Source: Aquarana catesbeiana (taxonomy: Eukaryota > Chordata > Amphibia > Anura > Ranidae). From it: a stretch of DNA of 64,000 bases. Positions within the stretch are counted from its first letter, which is position 1. Each line of letters begins with the position of its first letter. The position numbers and the translations under genes were made by a program. Location: the NCBI RefSeq assembly GCF_042186555.1, contig NC_133329.1:186200206-186264205 (forward strand), written 5' to 3'. Shown piece by piece: positions 11,743 to 22,320 of the stretch. A model generated the notes under the pieces. That model did not search any database. It was given only the letters and a program-made list of their open reading frames with translations, and had not been told where the DNA came from.

Positions 11743-12688
11743 ACGCTCTCTACCCGAGCGGCTGGGTGGACAACCTCCCTGGCTACAGGTGTTCTATCTT
11801 GAACTACTAACAGGTATGTTAGTAGGTATCGTTTTTCCGCTGTCTGGCCGGTGTAACAGTTTTGTTGGCTATAATTTATACTTCCAGCAACACACTGCTG
11901 TATGCAAAGACATAGAGTGAAGACATAAAAAGTCTTTTTATCCCTGCGGTTCATAGATATTTTTTATTTTACTAATATGACAATGGTAAGTGAAATGTAC
12001 CTTTTCTATATTGATAGCTAACTGACTGTATCCAGAATTTATTTAAAAATAATTTTCATGTCATACAGATTAAATCAATTTTGAAAATACCTTATCAATA
12101 CTAGATACTGTAATATTGTTTCAGTAATACCGAAGATATATAAAAATAACTATTGGTCCCAATAGTTACAAATAATTTAATATTGTTTCAGTAATACCGC
12201 AGGTATACAAAAATAACTATTGATCACATTAGCTATAAATAGTAGTAGTACAACTAGAAAATCATGGAGATGGTATATATATATCTCTATATAGACACAC
12301 ATTTGGTCACCTATTTGGAATGGGATTTTCATAATAGCCCATCCCCCTTTTCATACCAATGTATTATTTTTCTATTTATCTCATATGAACTGGCACTTAT
12401 AGGCACTTTTGTCTTCCTTTTTTCTTTTTTCTTTTCCCAATCCCCTTTCTTTCCCCCTTCCCTCCTTTTCCCCTCCCTTTCTTCCTCCCTCTTCCCTCCC
12501 CTCTTCCCTCCCCCTTCTAATTTTCTACTGGCAGCCATACCTTTTTTCCTCTCTATGAACCATGATACTTATTATTATCATGTTACACACGTTCCCATAG
12601 TGTTTGAATGTTACTTGGGCTTTATGGGAATGGCATCATCTGATGGGTCCCGGTGGCAATGACACCAAGTTCGCAATATGTTTATTAT

Positions 12689-12693
12689 CTGGC
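12689..12693. other. 5-bp target duplication, left, LTR element
   Basis: ctggc before TGTAACGAG; repeated at 16252-16256. The empty site (tatctggctatag) is visible at 22200-22212. Confidence 0.92.
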
Positions 12694-13431
12694 TGTAACG
12701 AGCCCCTTGCTCGCTCGGTTCCACTCTCCCGACACTCCTCTGCAGCTATTGAATCAGATTGCAACGTCTGATGGTTCAGTCATCCGATGCTCTGGGACTA
12801 GAACTACAGCTCTGTGCCGTTCTAGTCCAGTTGTGATAACTCAGAACAAACACCAGGCAGGCTGTATGTAAGTTCAAACAGGAATCTCTATTGACAAAAT
12901 ACAGGCTTTTATACACTCAAAGTGTAGGTGCAGACCTCCTGCTCATATTACTCTAACAATACAGCTGTAACCTAATTAACCTAATTAACATGAGCTAATT
13001 AACTAATCCCTTTAGACAGACTAGATGACTCAGACATGACCGTTAGGCCAGACTGGCCGTCTTGTAGTTCAGAAAATCCAATCAACATTAGCACAATCAA
13101 CATAGACTCTTCTTCACACAATAGCAGAGTTAATTAACACAAATAACAATGGGGATCTAATGACTATTAGATCCCATAGTAGACTTATTTACAATACACA
13201 TTTTCAGCAGACAATAGACAGACAGGTGTTGGAATTTACATCAGCATCTCCTAACAGTATCTGTCCCAGCATTATGAATCAGCCGCTATTCCAATATGGC
13301 AAATCCAGGGTCCCCAGGCATACAGCTCACAAAGAGCACCGTTCCCCCAAATGCAAGGGCCCCCGATCGATCGGCAAGAGGCTAGCATACAGTCCCCTCC
13401 AAAAGTCTCTCTCCCGGCTAGGTCTGTCACA
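12694..13431 (-). repeat. LTR (3' LTR in element orientation)
   Basis: About 99% identical to the other LTR. It carries a minus-strand TATAAAAG (about 12905-12912). It lacks four bases present in the other copy, which changes the minus-strand AATAAA there to AATAGA. The Gag-like frame runs into this LTR and stops at 13327. Confidence 0.92.
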
Positions 13432-15326
13432 TTTCTCCCCTTTCGGCAGGAGACTAACACAGGAGGAGACCCCAGATGGGTTGACTCCGAAGTTAGTCAG
13501 TAGTTCCAGTCCTCTAATGCCTGTACCCACACAGTACCCCAAACAAATTGTTCCAAACCAAGCATTACTCACCCAGCCAACCTCTGCCTCTCTCAGAGAG
13601 CATATCTGCCGCTGGGGAGAGGCCTGGACTGGCCCTTCTCCCTGGAGTCCTTTTTGCCGCTGGAGAGAAGACAGGGTGTCTGGGCTCACTCCGCCATGCT
13701 GTTGGGGATCTGGGCCAACTGCCCAGCATCCCTGGGGTATACAGGTGGAGACTGAAGTCCCATCCACCTTCACAGGACATCTATGCTCTGTTAGTTGAGG
13801 GCAGAGTCCAGCAGTACTCGGCCCTGTTGCCAGCCCTTCTGCTGGAAACCCCACACCATCTGCTCTGGCTAACTGTTGGGGAGGGACGACGAACACCTCC
13901 TCTCCCTTCTCCCCCTGTACCCTGTTCTGCTGCTGGGAAGTGACCACCTCCTTCTCACCCTGAGCCTCCGGAACCGCTGCAGGTGTAGGGCAGAGATCTT
14001 GGACCCTCTGTCTGGTTGCCAGCGCTTCAGCTGGGGAAGTTCCTTGTAACTTCACAGATACTTCTGTTGGTGCTGGGCAGAGCATAGTGAAGTTTGTCCC
14101 TAATAACAGCTCTTCTTCTGCTGGAGGCTCACCAGGTTGTTCTTCCTCAGCAGAAAAGTCTATCAAATCCTCTATCTCTATAACTGGTGTCTGGGGATAA
14201 AGGTTCACCATCTCCTGTCCCTGGAACCCAGAAGATGCTATCAGTGCTGGGCAGAGCACAGTGAAGTTTGGCCCTAATAACAGCTCTTCTTCTGCTGGAG
14301 GCTCACCAGGTTGTTCTTCCTCAGCAGAAAAGTCTATCAAATCCCCTGTCTGCAACTGGTGTCTGGGGATAAAGGTTCACCATCTCCTCTCCGTGGAACC
14401 CAGAAGATGCTATCAGTGCTGGGCAGAGGTTAGCAGAGCTCTGCCCTGTTGTCAGCACTTCAGGTTTGGGGACGGCAATCTTCAGATTTTCCACTGCCGA
14501 TTCTCTGGCATTCTGCTGGACAGGCACATTCCTCCATCCAAGATCATCCAATGCAGAAACAGGTTCATCAAGGTCAGTCAGCACTTGCTGCATCCGCCAT
14601 AAGACCTCTGCCTTCATAGCTGCGGGGGGCAGGTTGGTAAAGTACACCGTTACTCTGCCACATTGTCAACTCTTCAGCCAGGATTTCAGAGTTGTCAACT
14701 GGTATTTCATGATAGTCCCAGGCAAAGGGAGCACCACCCTGCTGCTGAGCAGAGTCTAACAGCTGTTTGTAGGCGATCTCCAACTCCCATTCCTGAACGG
14801 CCAGAAACTCCAAATCTTCCAGTGCCCCGTGCACTTCTGAGACATTCAGTCTCCGCTCTCTGTGCTCCATTATTTCCTCCAAACGCCACTCCCGATCACT
14901 TCCAAAGTCAGGATCCCTGGACAGCCTCCAGTATAACAATCCCAGGCCATCGTAGTCAAAGCCTTCCGTGGGGCTGTCATCCGCTGTCCATGGGCACACT
15001 TGGGCTACATACCACTGGAGGGCTCTGTAGCTCTCGTCCAACCGCATTTCTGCCCGGATCAGCCTGCTTAACTTGACTGTCCACTCCTGGTTCGGCTGTT
15101 CCCCCAAAAACAGCATTGGCACTTCATACTGCGACCAGTACCTCACATGGATGGAGGGGAGAACTTTTCCCTGGTGTCGCTGCTCACGGGCTAGCGCTTC
15201 CTTCCAGAGTTCACAGCGAATAGAATCAAACCATCCTAGCAGGACCTGCTCTGATACTGGTCCTCTGTGCTGTATCTCCTTCTCTTGCAACCTCCTTCTG
15301 AATTCCTTATCCATGGTGGCTGGCAT
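13327..15326 (-). pseudogene. Gag-like protein of the LTR element, two frameshifts
   Basis: The start is the ATG at 15326 (MPATMDKEFRRRLQEKEIQ), 184 nt after the 5' LTR. The first ~220 residues are Trp/Glu-rich and predicted largely helical, without a zinc knuckle. The frame changes near 14640 and again near 14350. The C-terminal half contains repeats: the block DLIDFSAEEEQPGEPPAEEE occurs twice, and a third related block is frame-broken, each followed by LLLGxNFTxLCPA. The frame finishes inside the 3' LTR. I recognise no catalytic domain. A structural, capsid-like role is inferred only from its position after the 5' LTR. Confidence 0.6.
13432..13443 (-). promoter_or_regulatory. Polypurine tract of LTR element
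   Basis: The minus strand reads AAAGGGGAGAAA directly before the 3' LTR, the usual site and composition for plus-strand priming. Confidence 0.75.
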
Positions 15327-15489
15327 CTCTCCTCTCCTGCTATCCTGCTACCTTGGATCCAGGTGATGGTTTGGATGTGTTCACGGCAAGGAAGCAAGAT
15401 CCCACCATTCCCTCCACGGCTCTCAAGTAAGTCTTTCAGCGTGGCTCTCCTGCAGGCTGGTTTGGAGTGTCCCAGTAACTGGAGAGCAA

Positions 15490-15509
15490 ATCCCACGGCT
15501 GCCAACCAA
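15490..15509 (-). promoter_or_regulatory. Candidate primer-binding site of LTR element
   Basis: The minus strand immediately after the 5' LTR reads TTGGTTGGCAGCCGTGGG. It starts TTGG like many tRNA-primed sites, but I cannot name the tRNA. Confidence 0.5.
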
Positions 15510-16251
15510 TGTAACGAGCCCCTTGCTCGCTCGGTTCCACTCTCCCGACACTCCTCTGCAGCTATTGAATCAGATTGCAACGTCTGATGGTTCGGTCATC
15601 CGATGCTCCGGGACTAGAACTACAGCTCTGTGCCGTTCTAGTCCAGTTGTGATAGCTCAGAACAAACACCAGGCAGGCTGTATGTAAGTTCAAACAGGAA
15701 TCTCTCTTTATTGACAAAATTCAGGCTTTTATACACTCAAAGTGTAGGTGCAGACCTCCTGCTCATATTACTCTAACAATACAGCTGTAACCTAATTAAC
15801 CTAATTAACATGAGCTAATTAACTAATCCCTTTAGACAGACTAGATGACTCAGACATGACCGTTAGGCCAGACTGGCCGTCTTGTAGTTCAGAAAATCCA
15901 ATCAACATTAGCACAATCAACATAGACTCTTCTTCACACAATAGCAGAGTTAATTAACACAAATAACAATGGGGATCTAATGACTATTAGATCCCATAGT
16001 AGACTTATTTACAATACACATTTTCAGCAGACAATAGACAGACAGGTGTTGGAATTTACATCAGCATCTCCTAACAGTATCTGTCCCAGCATTATGAATC
16101 AGCCAGGATTCCAATATGGCAAATCCAGGGTCCCCAGGCATACAGCTCACAAAGAGCACCGTTCTCCCAAATGCAAGGGCCCCCGATCGATCGGCAAGAG
16201 GCTAGCATACAGTCCCCTCCAAAAGTCTCTCTCCCGGCTAGGTCTGTCACA
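15510..16251 (-). repeat. LTR (5' LTR in element orientation)
   Basis: The minus strand has TATAAAAG (about 15725-15732), followed within ~15 nt by AATAAA (15707-15712), so promoter and polyadenylation signals are close together. It ends with the duplication ctggc. Confidence 0.92.
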
Positions 16252-16256
16252 CTGGC
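16252..16256. other. 5-bp target duplication, right, LTR element
   Basis: ctggc, identical to 12689-12693. Confidence 0.92.
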
Positions 16257-16330
16257 TATAGTCTTTTTATAGTGAGTTCACTAAAGCTATACTTATTGGA
16301 TGTTTTATATATTTCAGTAATCTGTTCTGT

Positions 16331-16368
16331 GCTTCTGAAGAAGCGCTTTGGCGTGCAACATGTTGAGC
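16331..16368 (+). ncRNA. Hammerhead-ribozyme-like motif, PLE-A1 pseudo-LTR
   Basis: The order matches a type I hammerhead: helix I GCTT/GAGC, core CTGAAGA (canonical CUGANGA), one extra A, helix II GCGC/GCGT with a TTTG loop, GCA where the canonical core has GAA, palindromic ACATGT as a short helix III, T at the cleavage position, then helix I. Hammerheads with short palindromic helix III are known from Penelope elements. The C replacing the conserved A and the extra A are departures, so activity is uncertain. Confidence 0.55.
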
Positions 16369-16917
16369 AAGCTATAGACATCGATTGTTATCATTGCATA
16401 GCTCCCAGTGTACTACAATATAACTACATGGATAAGGGTTGGTATCCCCAATTTTTATATGATTTATTTCTATTGTAGAGCTATGTATGGAGTGCATAAC
16501 TGTAAATTGTATTGCTATGAACTGATTTCTGGCTCTGTCCTTTTTATTCTTGTTTTTTAATAATTTTTAATAAATCATATTTTTAATACAATCATATATA
16601 GTGGTATTGTGCCCAGGAAGTCCAAAGCCCAATCTACTACTCTCTTTGTAACTATATCAGGACATGGCACCGAGTATCATATGTATATCCACATTACCAC
16701 TATGTGTTGATACTTTAACTAATTAAATCCTAATATGGGTGGAAGCACCCGGCAAATATACTCTAGTGGTTGTTAAATATTATTAAACCCCCCTTTTTTC
16801 TGTGATGCTGCGGCTAACACAATCTACCTCTCAATAATTCAGGATTTTATCTTCTTTCTATTTTCTTTTCTTTTTCCTTCTCTTCTTCCTCTCACATGGT
16901 CACGATTTTCTAACAAT

Positions 16918-18030
16918 ATGGAATTTGTTGGGGCAGGATGGTTGGGGTATATGTCAGAGATTCAAACTAACTGCAACACAGATACTGAACAGGAAATAGA
17001 GATAAACCAATATATGGCAATATTAAAATGTTCCCTGAAAAAGAAATCTAACTTGCATTGGCACATTGAGTTCCTACATAAATATGTACAGGAAAATATT
17101 AACCCTCGTGGTTTAAGGATACAACTATATCCATCTTTCCAATCAGTATCCTCAGAATTTAAACTCGCATGGGAGAATATACTGACCCAATGTAGTTCGG
17201 AACTTATGAAACTCCTGATATCTCATTACCAGACCGAACTTAATACCTTGGACCAGGAGATTCTCCTATTGCAAACGACCAATGAGAATATTAAAGACCA
17301 TGCATTATTCTCAAAACGAGTTCAAGAAATTAAAGATTATATAACTAGAATCACAAGGGACATCATCTATAAAAAACAAAATAAATTATCTAAGGATCGA
17401 TTTTCCTTCTCAGAAGGTTTTGCATATCACTGGCACAATACGACCCAAACAAAGGGCTCTAGAAACTATCATCGTATAACGAGAATGAACACCAATGATA
17501 GAGCTACTGATGAGGACACTGAGTCAGATTCATCCCTCAGATCCTCTTCATTTTTCTCTAGGCAAGGCAGAAATAACACCACCAATCTCTGTAATAATTC
17601 AGAAGCACGAAAACGGGATTATGGTGGAGGCCCAGCCACACCTTCCTCCAAAAAGCGACCCCCCAATGTAGACCTTAGTTTACTATCTTACCCTCAAAAA
17701 CAAGGTCACATTACACAACAAAATGAGAGATCACTATCACAACCTAAATACCTAGGTGCTACGGCCCTACAAGCCATACAAATTTTGAGCATTCAAGCAC
17801 AAACTCAGAACACTTCCCAATCTAATGCCTTAGGCCCCAACGAAGCAGACCGAATGAATGTAACCCCTGTTCACCAAGTCCAACTTCAAGGACTAAGTTC
17901 CCAAACTATTCCCCCACTTCCCACACAACGTCCCTCTTACACTAGACAGAGCACTTTGGATGCACATATCCAACCTAGCACCTCACAGGCAAATTTTCAA
18001 TCACCCATGGATACAATAACCCTGACGTAA
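16918..18030 (+). CDS. PLE-A1 ORF1 protein (370 aa), coiled-coil, unknown function
   Basis: Starts MEFVGAGWLGYMSEIQTN; the start is supported by the aligned start at 31013. Residues about 25-170 are helical and heptad-like. A conserved block around residues 42-65 includes HWHIEFLHKYV and then INPRGLRIQLYPSF, and near residue 155 is KLSKDRFSFSEGFAYHW. From ~190 onward it is low complexity (Ser/Thr/Gln/Asn/Pro) with a basic KRPP cluster near 243, ending with a conserved TRQSTLDAHIQ at about 341. A diverged homologue is encoded by PLE-B (43391 onward). I do not recognise a named domain. An RNA-binding or particle-forming role like other retroelement ORF1 proteins is inference only. ORF2 follows 38 nt downstream. 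Confidence 0.75.
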   Translation: MEFVGAGWLGYMSEIQTNCNTDTEQEIEINQYMAILKCSLKKKSNLHWHIEFLHKYVQENINPRGLRIQLYPSFQSVSSEFKLAWENILTQCSSELMKLLISHYQTELNTLDQEILLLQTTNENIKDHALFSKRVQEIKDYITRITRDIIYKKQNKLSKDRFSFSEGFAYHWHNTTQTKGSRNYHRITRMNTNDRATDEDTESDSSLRSSSFFSRQGRNNTTNLCNNSEARKRDYGGGPATPSSKKRPPNVDLSLLSYPQKQGHITQQNERSLSQPKYLGATALQAIQILSIQAQTQNTSQSNALGPNEADRMNVTPVHQVQLQGLSSQTIPPLPTQRPSYTRQSTLDAHIQPSTSQANFQSPMDTITLT

Positions 18031-18068
18031 CATCAGGACTTGATATTATAAATTTAACCCCTTACCAC

Positions 18069-20414
18069 TTGGATGATGAGACCCTTGATGTTCTAAAATA
18101 CGAACTGAGTTTCTGCCCCTCTGCAAACATCGACAAATACGAGACCATTAAAGACATCTATTTATTCTCACGCAACTTAACCTACAAGTTCCTATTTGAT
18201 AAGGAAGTTATACAAGCCAAACAAGACAAATCCATCTCAGAACAAGTGAAGCATTTCCCCATGGAGGACTTTCGAGCCCTCCGGGATTTAATGCTTCTAC
18301 TCGAGGAAAATGAATCTTCACAGGAGGTCACTGACTCCATATCAAACCAAGGCGCTACAACATCTGTCGGTCCTACACTTGTTACCAAAAAATGTAAACC
18401 TAAATCCCAACGCTTTTCGGAATTAACTACCAATCCCCACATTTGGGCTTTCCTGATAGGAACCATTAATGACATTAAACAGATGGCCATTTCATCCAAT
18501 CCAGGGAACCTTTCCCCCTCTCAGATACGAGCTATCAAATCCCTACGAGATCACCCAGATTTGGAGATTAAGGCCTCAGACAAAGGGGGTAACATCGTCC
18601 TCATGACGAAGTCCTATTATGTATCTATGGTCATGAGGATTTTACAAAATAAACAATGTTACTCACGTGTATCGGAGGCCAGGATTTTGGAATTTAGGCA
18701 GGAATACCTCTGTATCATCGGATCAGCCCACCAGAGATGCCTTATCGATCAAGACACATACAACTATCTAAATATCAAAAAACCAAGGGAGGCTACATTC
18801 TACCCCTTACCAAAGATACACAAGCACGGTTCAACCCCCCCAGGTCGTCTGATTGTATCCGGGATCGGTTCCCTGACAGAGAACGCCAGTCGTCTGGTGG
18901 ACTTTGTCCTTATGCCACATGTACTGGGTCTACCTTCCTATACTCGTGATACACTGGACTTGTTGAAACAAATGGAGGGGTTGCCTGTCCCTCCCGATGA
19001 CCTCCTCGTGACTCTGGATGTTGAGTCATTGTACTCTAGCATCCCTCACGAGCAGGGCATCGGGATGGCTCGTACCTTTCTACGAGGACAGGATCATTAT
19101 AGCTGGGATTATTGTGAGTTTATCCTGGAACTACTGAAATTTGTGCTTACCCATAATTACTTTTGCTTTCAAGGTTCCCACTTCCTCCAGGTACAAGGCA
19201 TGGCTATGGGCACCTGTTGTGCAACGGCCTACGCCAACTTGTACCTGGGGGGGTGGGAACGCCATATTTTCTCAGACGACTCACTTACTCCCTTCATTGA
19301 ACACGCCCTTATTTGGCGACATTATATCGATGATTTATTTTTGGTTTGGACAGGCACTCAGGATCTACTTGATGGATTCATTCAAACTATCAATCAAAAT
19401 TCTTTTAATTTGAAGTTTACGGTCTCTACTAATCCCCAACGGATTATGTTTCTAGACTTAACTATCTTTAAAGATAGTAGGAACTGTCTGGCCTCCACTC
19501 TTTACAGAAAGGAGACGGCAGGGAACACTCTGCTACATGCTAACAGTGCTCACCCCAGACCACTGATTAAGAGCATTCCATACGCACAATACCTGAGATT
19601 GCGCCGTAATTGCACTCATTTAGAGGAATTTAAATCTCAAGCGGATGCGCTCCGTGTCAGGTTACTGGCGAGGGGCTACACTAAAACGTTACTACGTAGC
19701 GCCTACAACAAAGCTTTACGTCAGTCGAGAAGTTCCTTATTATACAAGAAGAAATCAACCATTACCGATCCCCCGGTGAGATTCATTACAAGATTCTCGC
19801 AACAACATGAGCAATTACGTGGCATTCTAAGTAATCATTGGTCGATCCTCCAAGAGGACCCCATTATTCAAAAATATATTGGTCCCTGCCCGCAGATTAC
19901 CTTTAGATGGGCCAGATCTTTGGGTGACATAACTTCTAGTCATTACCTAACGACTCCAAAACACAAACAACTGAAGCAAGGGATCTCACAATGTGGCAAA
20001 TGTTCATTTTGTCCATGGGTAAAAGTAGGGACAACATTTATATTGCCGAATGGCGAAACTTTCACCCCAAAATTCCATGCAAACTGTGATACTGAAGGAG
20101 TAGTGTATCTTATGTCATGCCAATGTGGCGCCTTCTATGTAGGCAAGACTATTAGACATCTACGATGCAGAATAAAAGATCATGTCTACTATTCAGCAGA
20201 AGGCAAAATGGTTACAGCAGTCAGCCGGCATCTGGACTTATATCATAAGTTTGATGTATCCCTAATATCATTTATTGTATTGACAGTGGTCCCAAGAGAT
20301 CCCAGAGGTGGAGACTGGGACAAAGTTGTGTGTCAAAAAGAAACTATGTGGATAGAACGTGCTACCTACCCCCCTGGTATTAATGAGGCTCATACATATA
20401 AACCTATCTTATAG
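18069..20414 (+). CDS. PLE-A1 ORF2: reverse transcriptase with GIY-YIG endonuclease (781 aa)
   Basis: The protein copies element RNA into a chromosomal break made by its own nuclease. Visible motifs: SDKGGNIVLM (about 170), FYPLPKIHKH then PGRLIVSG (about 240-260), TLDVESLYSSIP (catalytic Asp, about 313), QGMAMGTCCATAYANLYLGG (about 376), YIDD (catalytic Asp pair, about 418), MFLDLTIF (about 460), Cys cluster CGKCSFCPW (about 642), then GIY-YIG with VVYLMSCQCGAFYVGKT and RCRIKDH (about 677-705), and a late PPGINE. The frame is uninterrupted. The ORF2 start used in family A2 is absent: the equivalent of its ATGA overlap reads GTAA here, and its next Met codon is also changed. Initiation would have to use the downstream ATG at 18069, losing about 16 residues. 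Thr replaces Pro in the MGTCCAP motif. Confidence 0.9.
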   Translation: MDDETLDVLKYELSFCPSANIDKYETIKDIYLFSRNLTYKFLFDKEVIQAKQDKSISEQVKHFPMEDFRALRDLMLLLEENESSQEVTDSISNQGATTSVGPTLVTKKCKPKSQRFSELTTNPHIWAFLIGTINDIKQMAISSNPGNLSPSQIRAIKSLRDHPDLEIKASDKGGNIVLMTKSYYVSMVMRILQNKQCYSRVSEARILEFRQEYLCIIGSAHQRCLIDQDTYNYLNIKKPREATFYPLPKIHKHGSTPPGRLIVSGIGSLTENASRLVDFVLMPHVLGLPSYTRDTLDLLKQMEGLPVPPDDLLVTLDVESLYSSIPHEQGIGMARTFLRGQDHYSWDYCEFILELLKFVLTHNYFCFQGSHFLQVQGMAMGTCCATAYANLYLGGWERHIFSDDSLTPFIEHALIWRHYIDDLFLVWTGTQDLLDGFIQTINQNSFNLKFTVSTNPQRIMFLDLTIFKDSRNCLASTLYRKETAGNTLLHANSAHPRPLIKSIPYAQYLRLRRNCTHLEEFKSQADALRVRLLARGYTKTLLRSAYNKALRQSRSSLLYKKKSTITDPPVRFITRFSQQHEQLRGILSNHWSILQEDPIIQKYIGPCPQITFRWARSLGDITSSHYLTTPKHKQLKQGISQCGKCSFCPWVKVGTTFILPNGETFTPKFHANCDTEGVVYLMSCQCGAFYVGKTIRHLRCRIKDHVYYSAEGKMVTAVSRHLDLYHKFDVSLISFIVLTVVPRDPRGGDWDKVVCQKETMWIERATYPPGINEAHTYKPIL

Positions 20415-20914
20415 TATATTCTCTGCCGCCTTAACAATGTAAAGTTTAAATTAATTTTTTTTTTTTAATTTCTTTTGTTACATGTCTCTCCTTCCTTCAA
20501 AGTGGTTTATCCCAATGCAATATTATGAACTTATTTGGGGTAATTTAAAAACATTGCAGAGATTGTTCCTTCATTATTGTCTTTACATTTGGTTGTTTAA
20601 AGTTGTCTATCATGTCTTCTATCTATAATCCTGATTATTGTCATTATCAATACAGCTGCTCCTAATATCAATATTGTATCAATACTAATACTATGTCATG
20701 TTGACTTATCCTAGAATTTTTCTAACTGCGAATTTGCTGTGCTTGCGGTCATGACCACTCAGGTAGGTGTACTCTGTATTGCCCTGGTACAATTTTCATC
20801 ACTATGCGGCCGCCCAGCGCCACGCCCCCCTACGAGGGCGTTAGGCGCACACGGGTATCACTGGTCCTCCAGGATACCTTGGGTTGCAACCGCTCTCTCC
20901 CTGTCTCGTGCGGA

Positions 20915-20941
20915 TGACGTCACATCAGCTCCGCTGATTGG
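20915..20941 (+). promoter_or_regulatory. Candidate PLE promoter elements: TGACGTCA and inverted CCAAT
   Basis: TGACGTCA (20915-20922) and ATTGG (20937-20941) lie in a GC-rich patch. Both and their spacing recur in family A2 (35425-35451), where much surrounding sequence has diverged. They resemble CREB/ATF and NF-Y sites. Lying in the 3' region, they would serve only a downstream unit, which A1 lacks. Confidence 0.5.
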
Positions 20942-21889
20942 TGACTACGAGCGGGGCATGTGTACAAGAGACGTCAGTTATGTCTCTCTATCCACGCTCC
21001 AGACTGCCAGTCGCTCTCTACCCGAGCGGCTGGGTGGACGTCCTCCCTGGCTACAGGTGTTCTATCTTGAACTACTAACAGGTATGCTATTGCACAGTAG
21101 AAGATACTGGCTCTATCGCGGTTAGGCTGTATAATACAACATGCTGTTCTGACACTTTTCCTTCTGTTTATCATTATCTCTTTCTCTGGAACTGTCCTCT
21201 CAGTGCTACAGCCCAACGATTTGGATACCGACCAATTCCCTAACACCATATACTGGCGATACTTATCAGAAGCTTGACATATCGTTTTTCCGCTGTCTGG
21301 CCGGTGTAACAGTTTTGTTGGCTATAATTTATACTTCCAGCAACACACTGCTGTATGCAAAGACATAGAGTGAAGACATAAAAAGTCTTTTTATCCCTGC
21401 GGTTCATAGATATTTTTTATTTTACTAATATGATAATGGTAAGTGAAATGTACCTTTTCTATATTGATAGCTAACTGACTGTATACTTAGTATCCATTAA
21501 AAATAATTTTCATGTCATACAGATTAAATCAATTTTGAAAATACCTTATCAATACTAGATACTGTAATATTGTTTCAGTAATACCGCAGGTATATAAAAA
21601 TAACTATTGGTCCCAATAGTTACAAATAATTTAATATTGTTTCAGTAATACCGCAGGTATACAAAAATAACTATTGATCACATTAGCTATAAATAGTAGT
21701 AGTACAACTAGAAAATCATGGAGATCGTATATATAGATCTCTATATAGACACACATTTGGTCACCTATTTGGAATGGGATTTTCATACTAGCCCATCCCC
21801 CTTTTCATACCAATGTATTATTTTTCTATTTATCTCATATGAACTGGCACTTATAGGCACTTTGATATCTTTCTTTTGTCTTCCTTTTT

Positions 21890-22030
21890 TTTTTTTTCCA
21901 ATCCCCTTTCTTTCCCCCTTCCCTCCTTTTCCCTTCCCCTTCTCCCTTCCCTTCCCCTATTTCTTCCCTTCCCCCTCCTTTTCCCCTCCCTTTCTCCCTC
22001 CCTCTTCCCTCCCCCCCCTCCCTCCCCCCT
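21890..22030 (+). repeat. C/T-only tract in PLE-A1 3' region
   Basis: Nearly pure pyrimidine sequence of about 140 nt. It corresponds to tracts at 12415-12520, 36090-36330 and 42350-42610 and, inverted, at 10195-10340. Length differs in every copy. Confidence 0.85.
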
Positions 22031-22282
22031 TCTAATTTTCTACTGTCAGCCATACCTTTTTTCCTCTCTATGAACCATGATACTTATTACTATCATGTTA
22101 CACACGTTCCCATAGTGTTTGAATGTTACTTGGGCTTTATGGGAATGGCATCATCTGATGGGTCCCGGTGGCAATGACACCAAGTTCGCAATATGTTTAT
22201 TATCTGGCTATAGTCTTTTTATAGTGAGTTCACTAAAGCTATACTTATTGGATGTTTTATATATTTCAGTAATCTGTTCTGT

Positions 22283-22320
22283 GCTCCTGAAGAAGCACTT
22301 TGGCGTGTAACATGTTGAGC
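22283..22320 (+). ncRNA. Hammerhead-like motif, PLE-A1 3' region
   Basis: Same order as 16331-16368 with GCTC/GAGC helix I. Helix II is weakened (GCAC against GCGT) and the core reads GTA. Probably inactive. Confidence 0.45.

Larger units (their letters stand above)
12694..16251 (-). mobile_element. Non-autonomous LTR retrotransposon
   Basis: Two direct repeats of 738 and 742 bp (12694-13431 and 15510-16251) start TGTAACGAG and end GTCTGTCACA, and are flanked by 5-bp duplications. The purine tract lies next to the left LTR and the primer-binding region next to the right LTR, so the element reads on the minus strand. The 2.08-kb interior encodes one Gag-like frame, with no protease, RT, RNase H or integrase. 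It therefore depended on a partner element. A gypsy-like or retrovirus-like origin cannot be decided from this interior. Confidence 0.92.

Noticed and set aside
11322..11810. 162-codon open frame
   Set aside because: A chimera of inverted PLE DNA, an RT fragment and 3' region; only 11403-11742 is real former coding sequence.
13160..13943. Plus-strand frames of 212 and 131 codons in the LTR element
   Set aside because: LTR structure (purine tract, primer-binding region) shows the element reads on the minus strand; these are antisense shadows.
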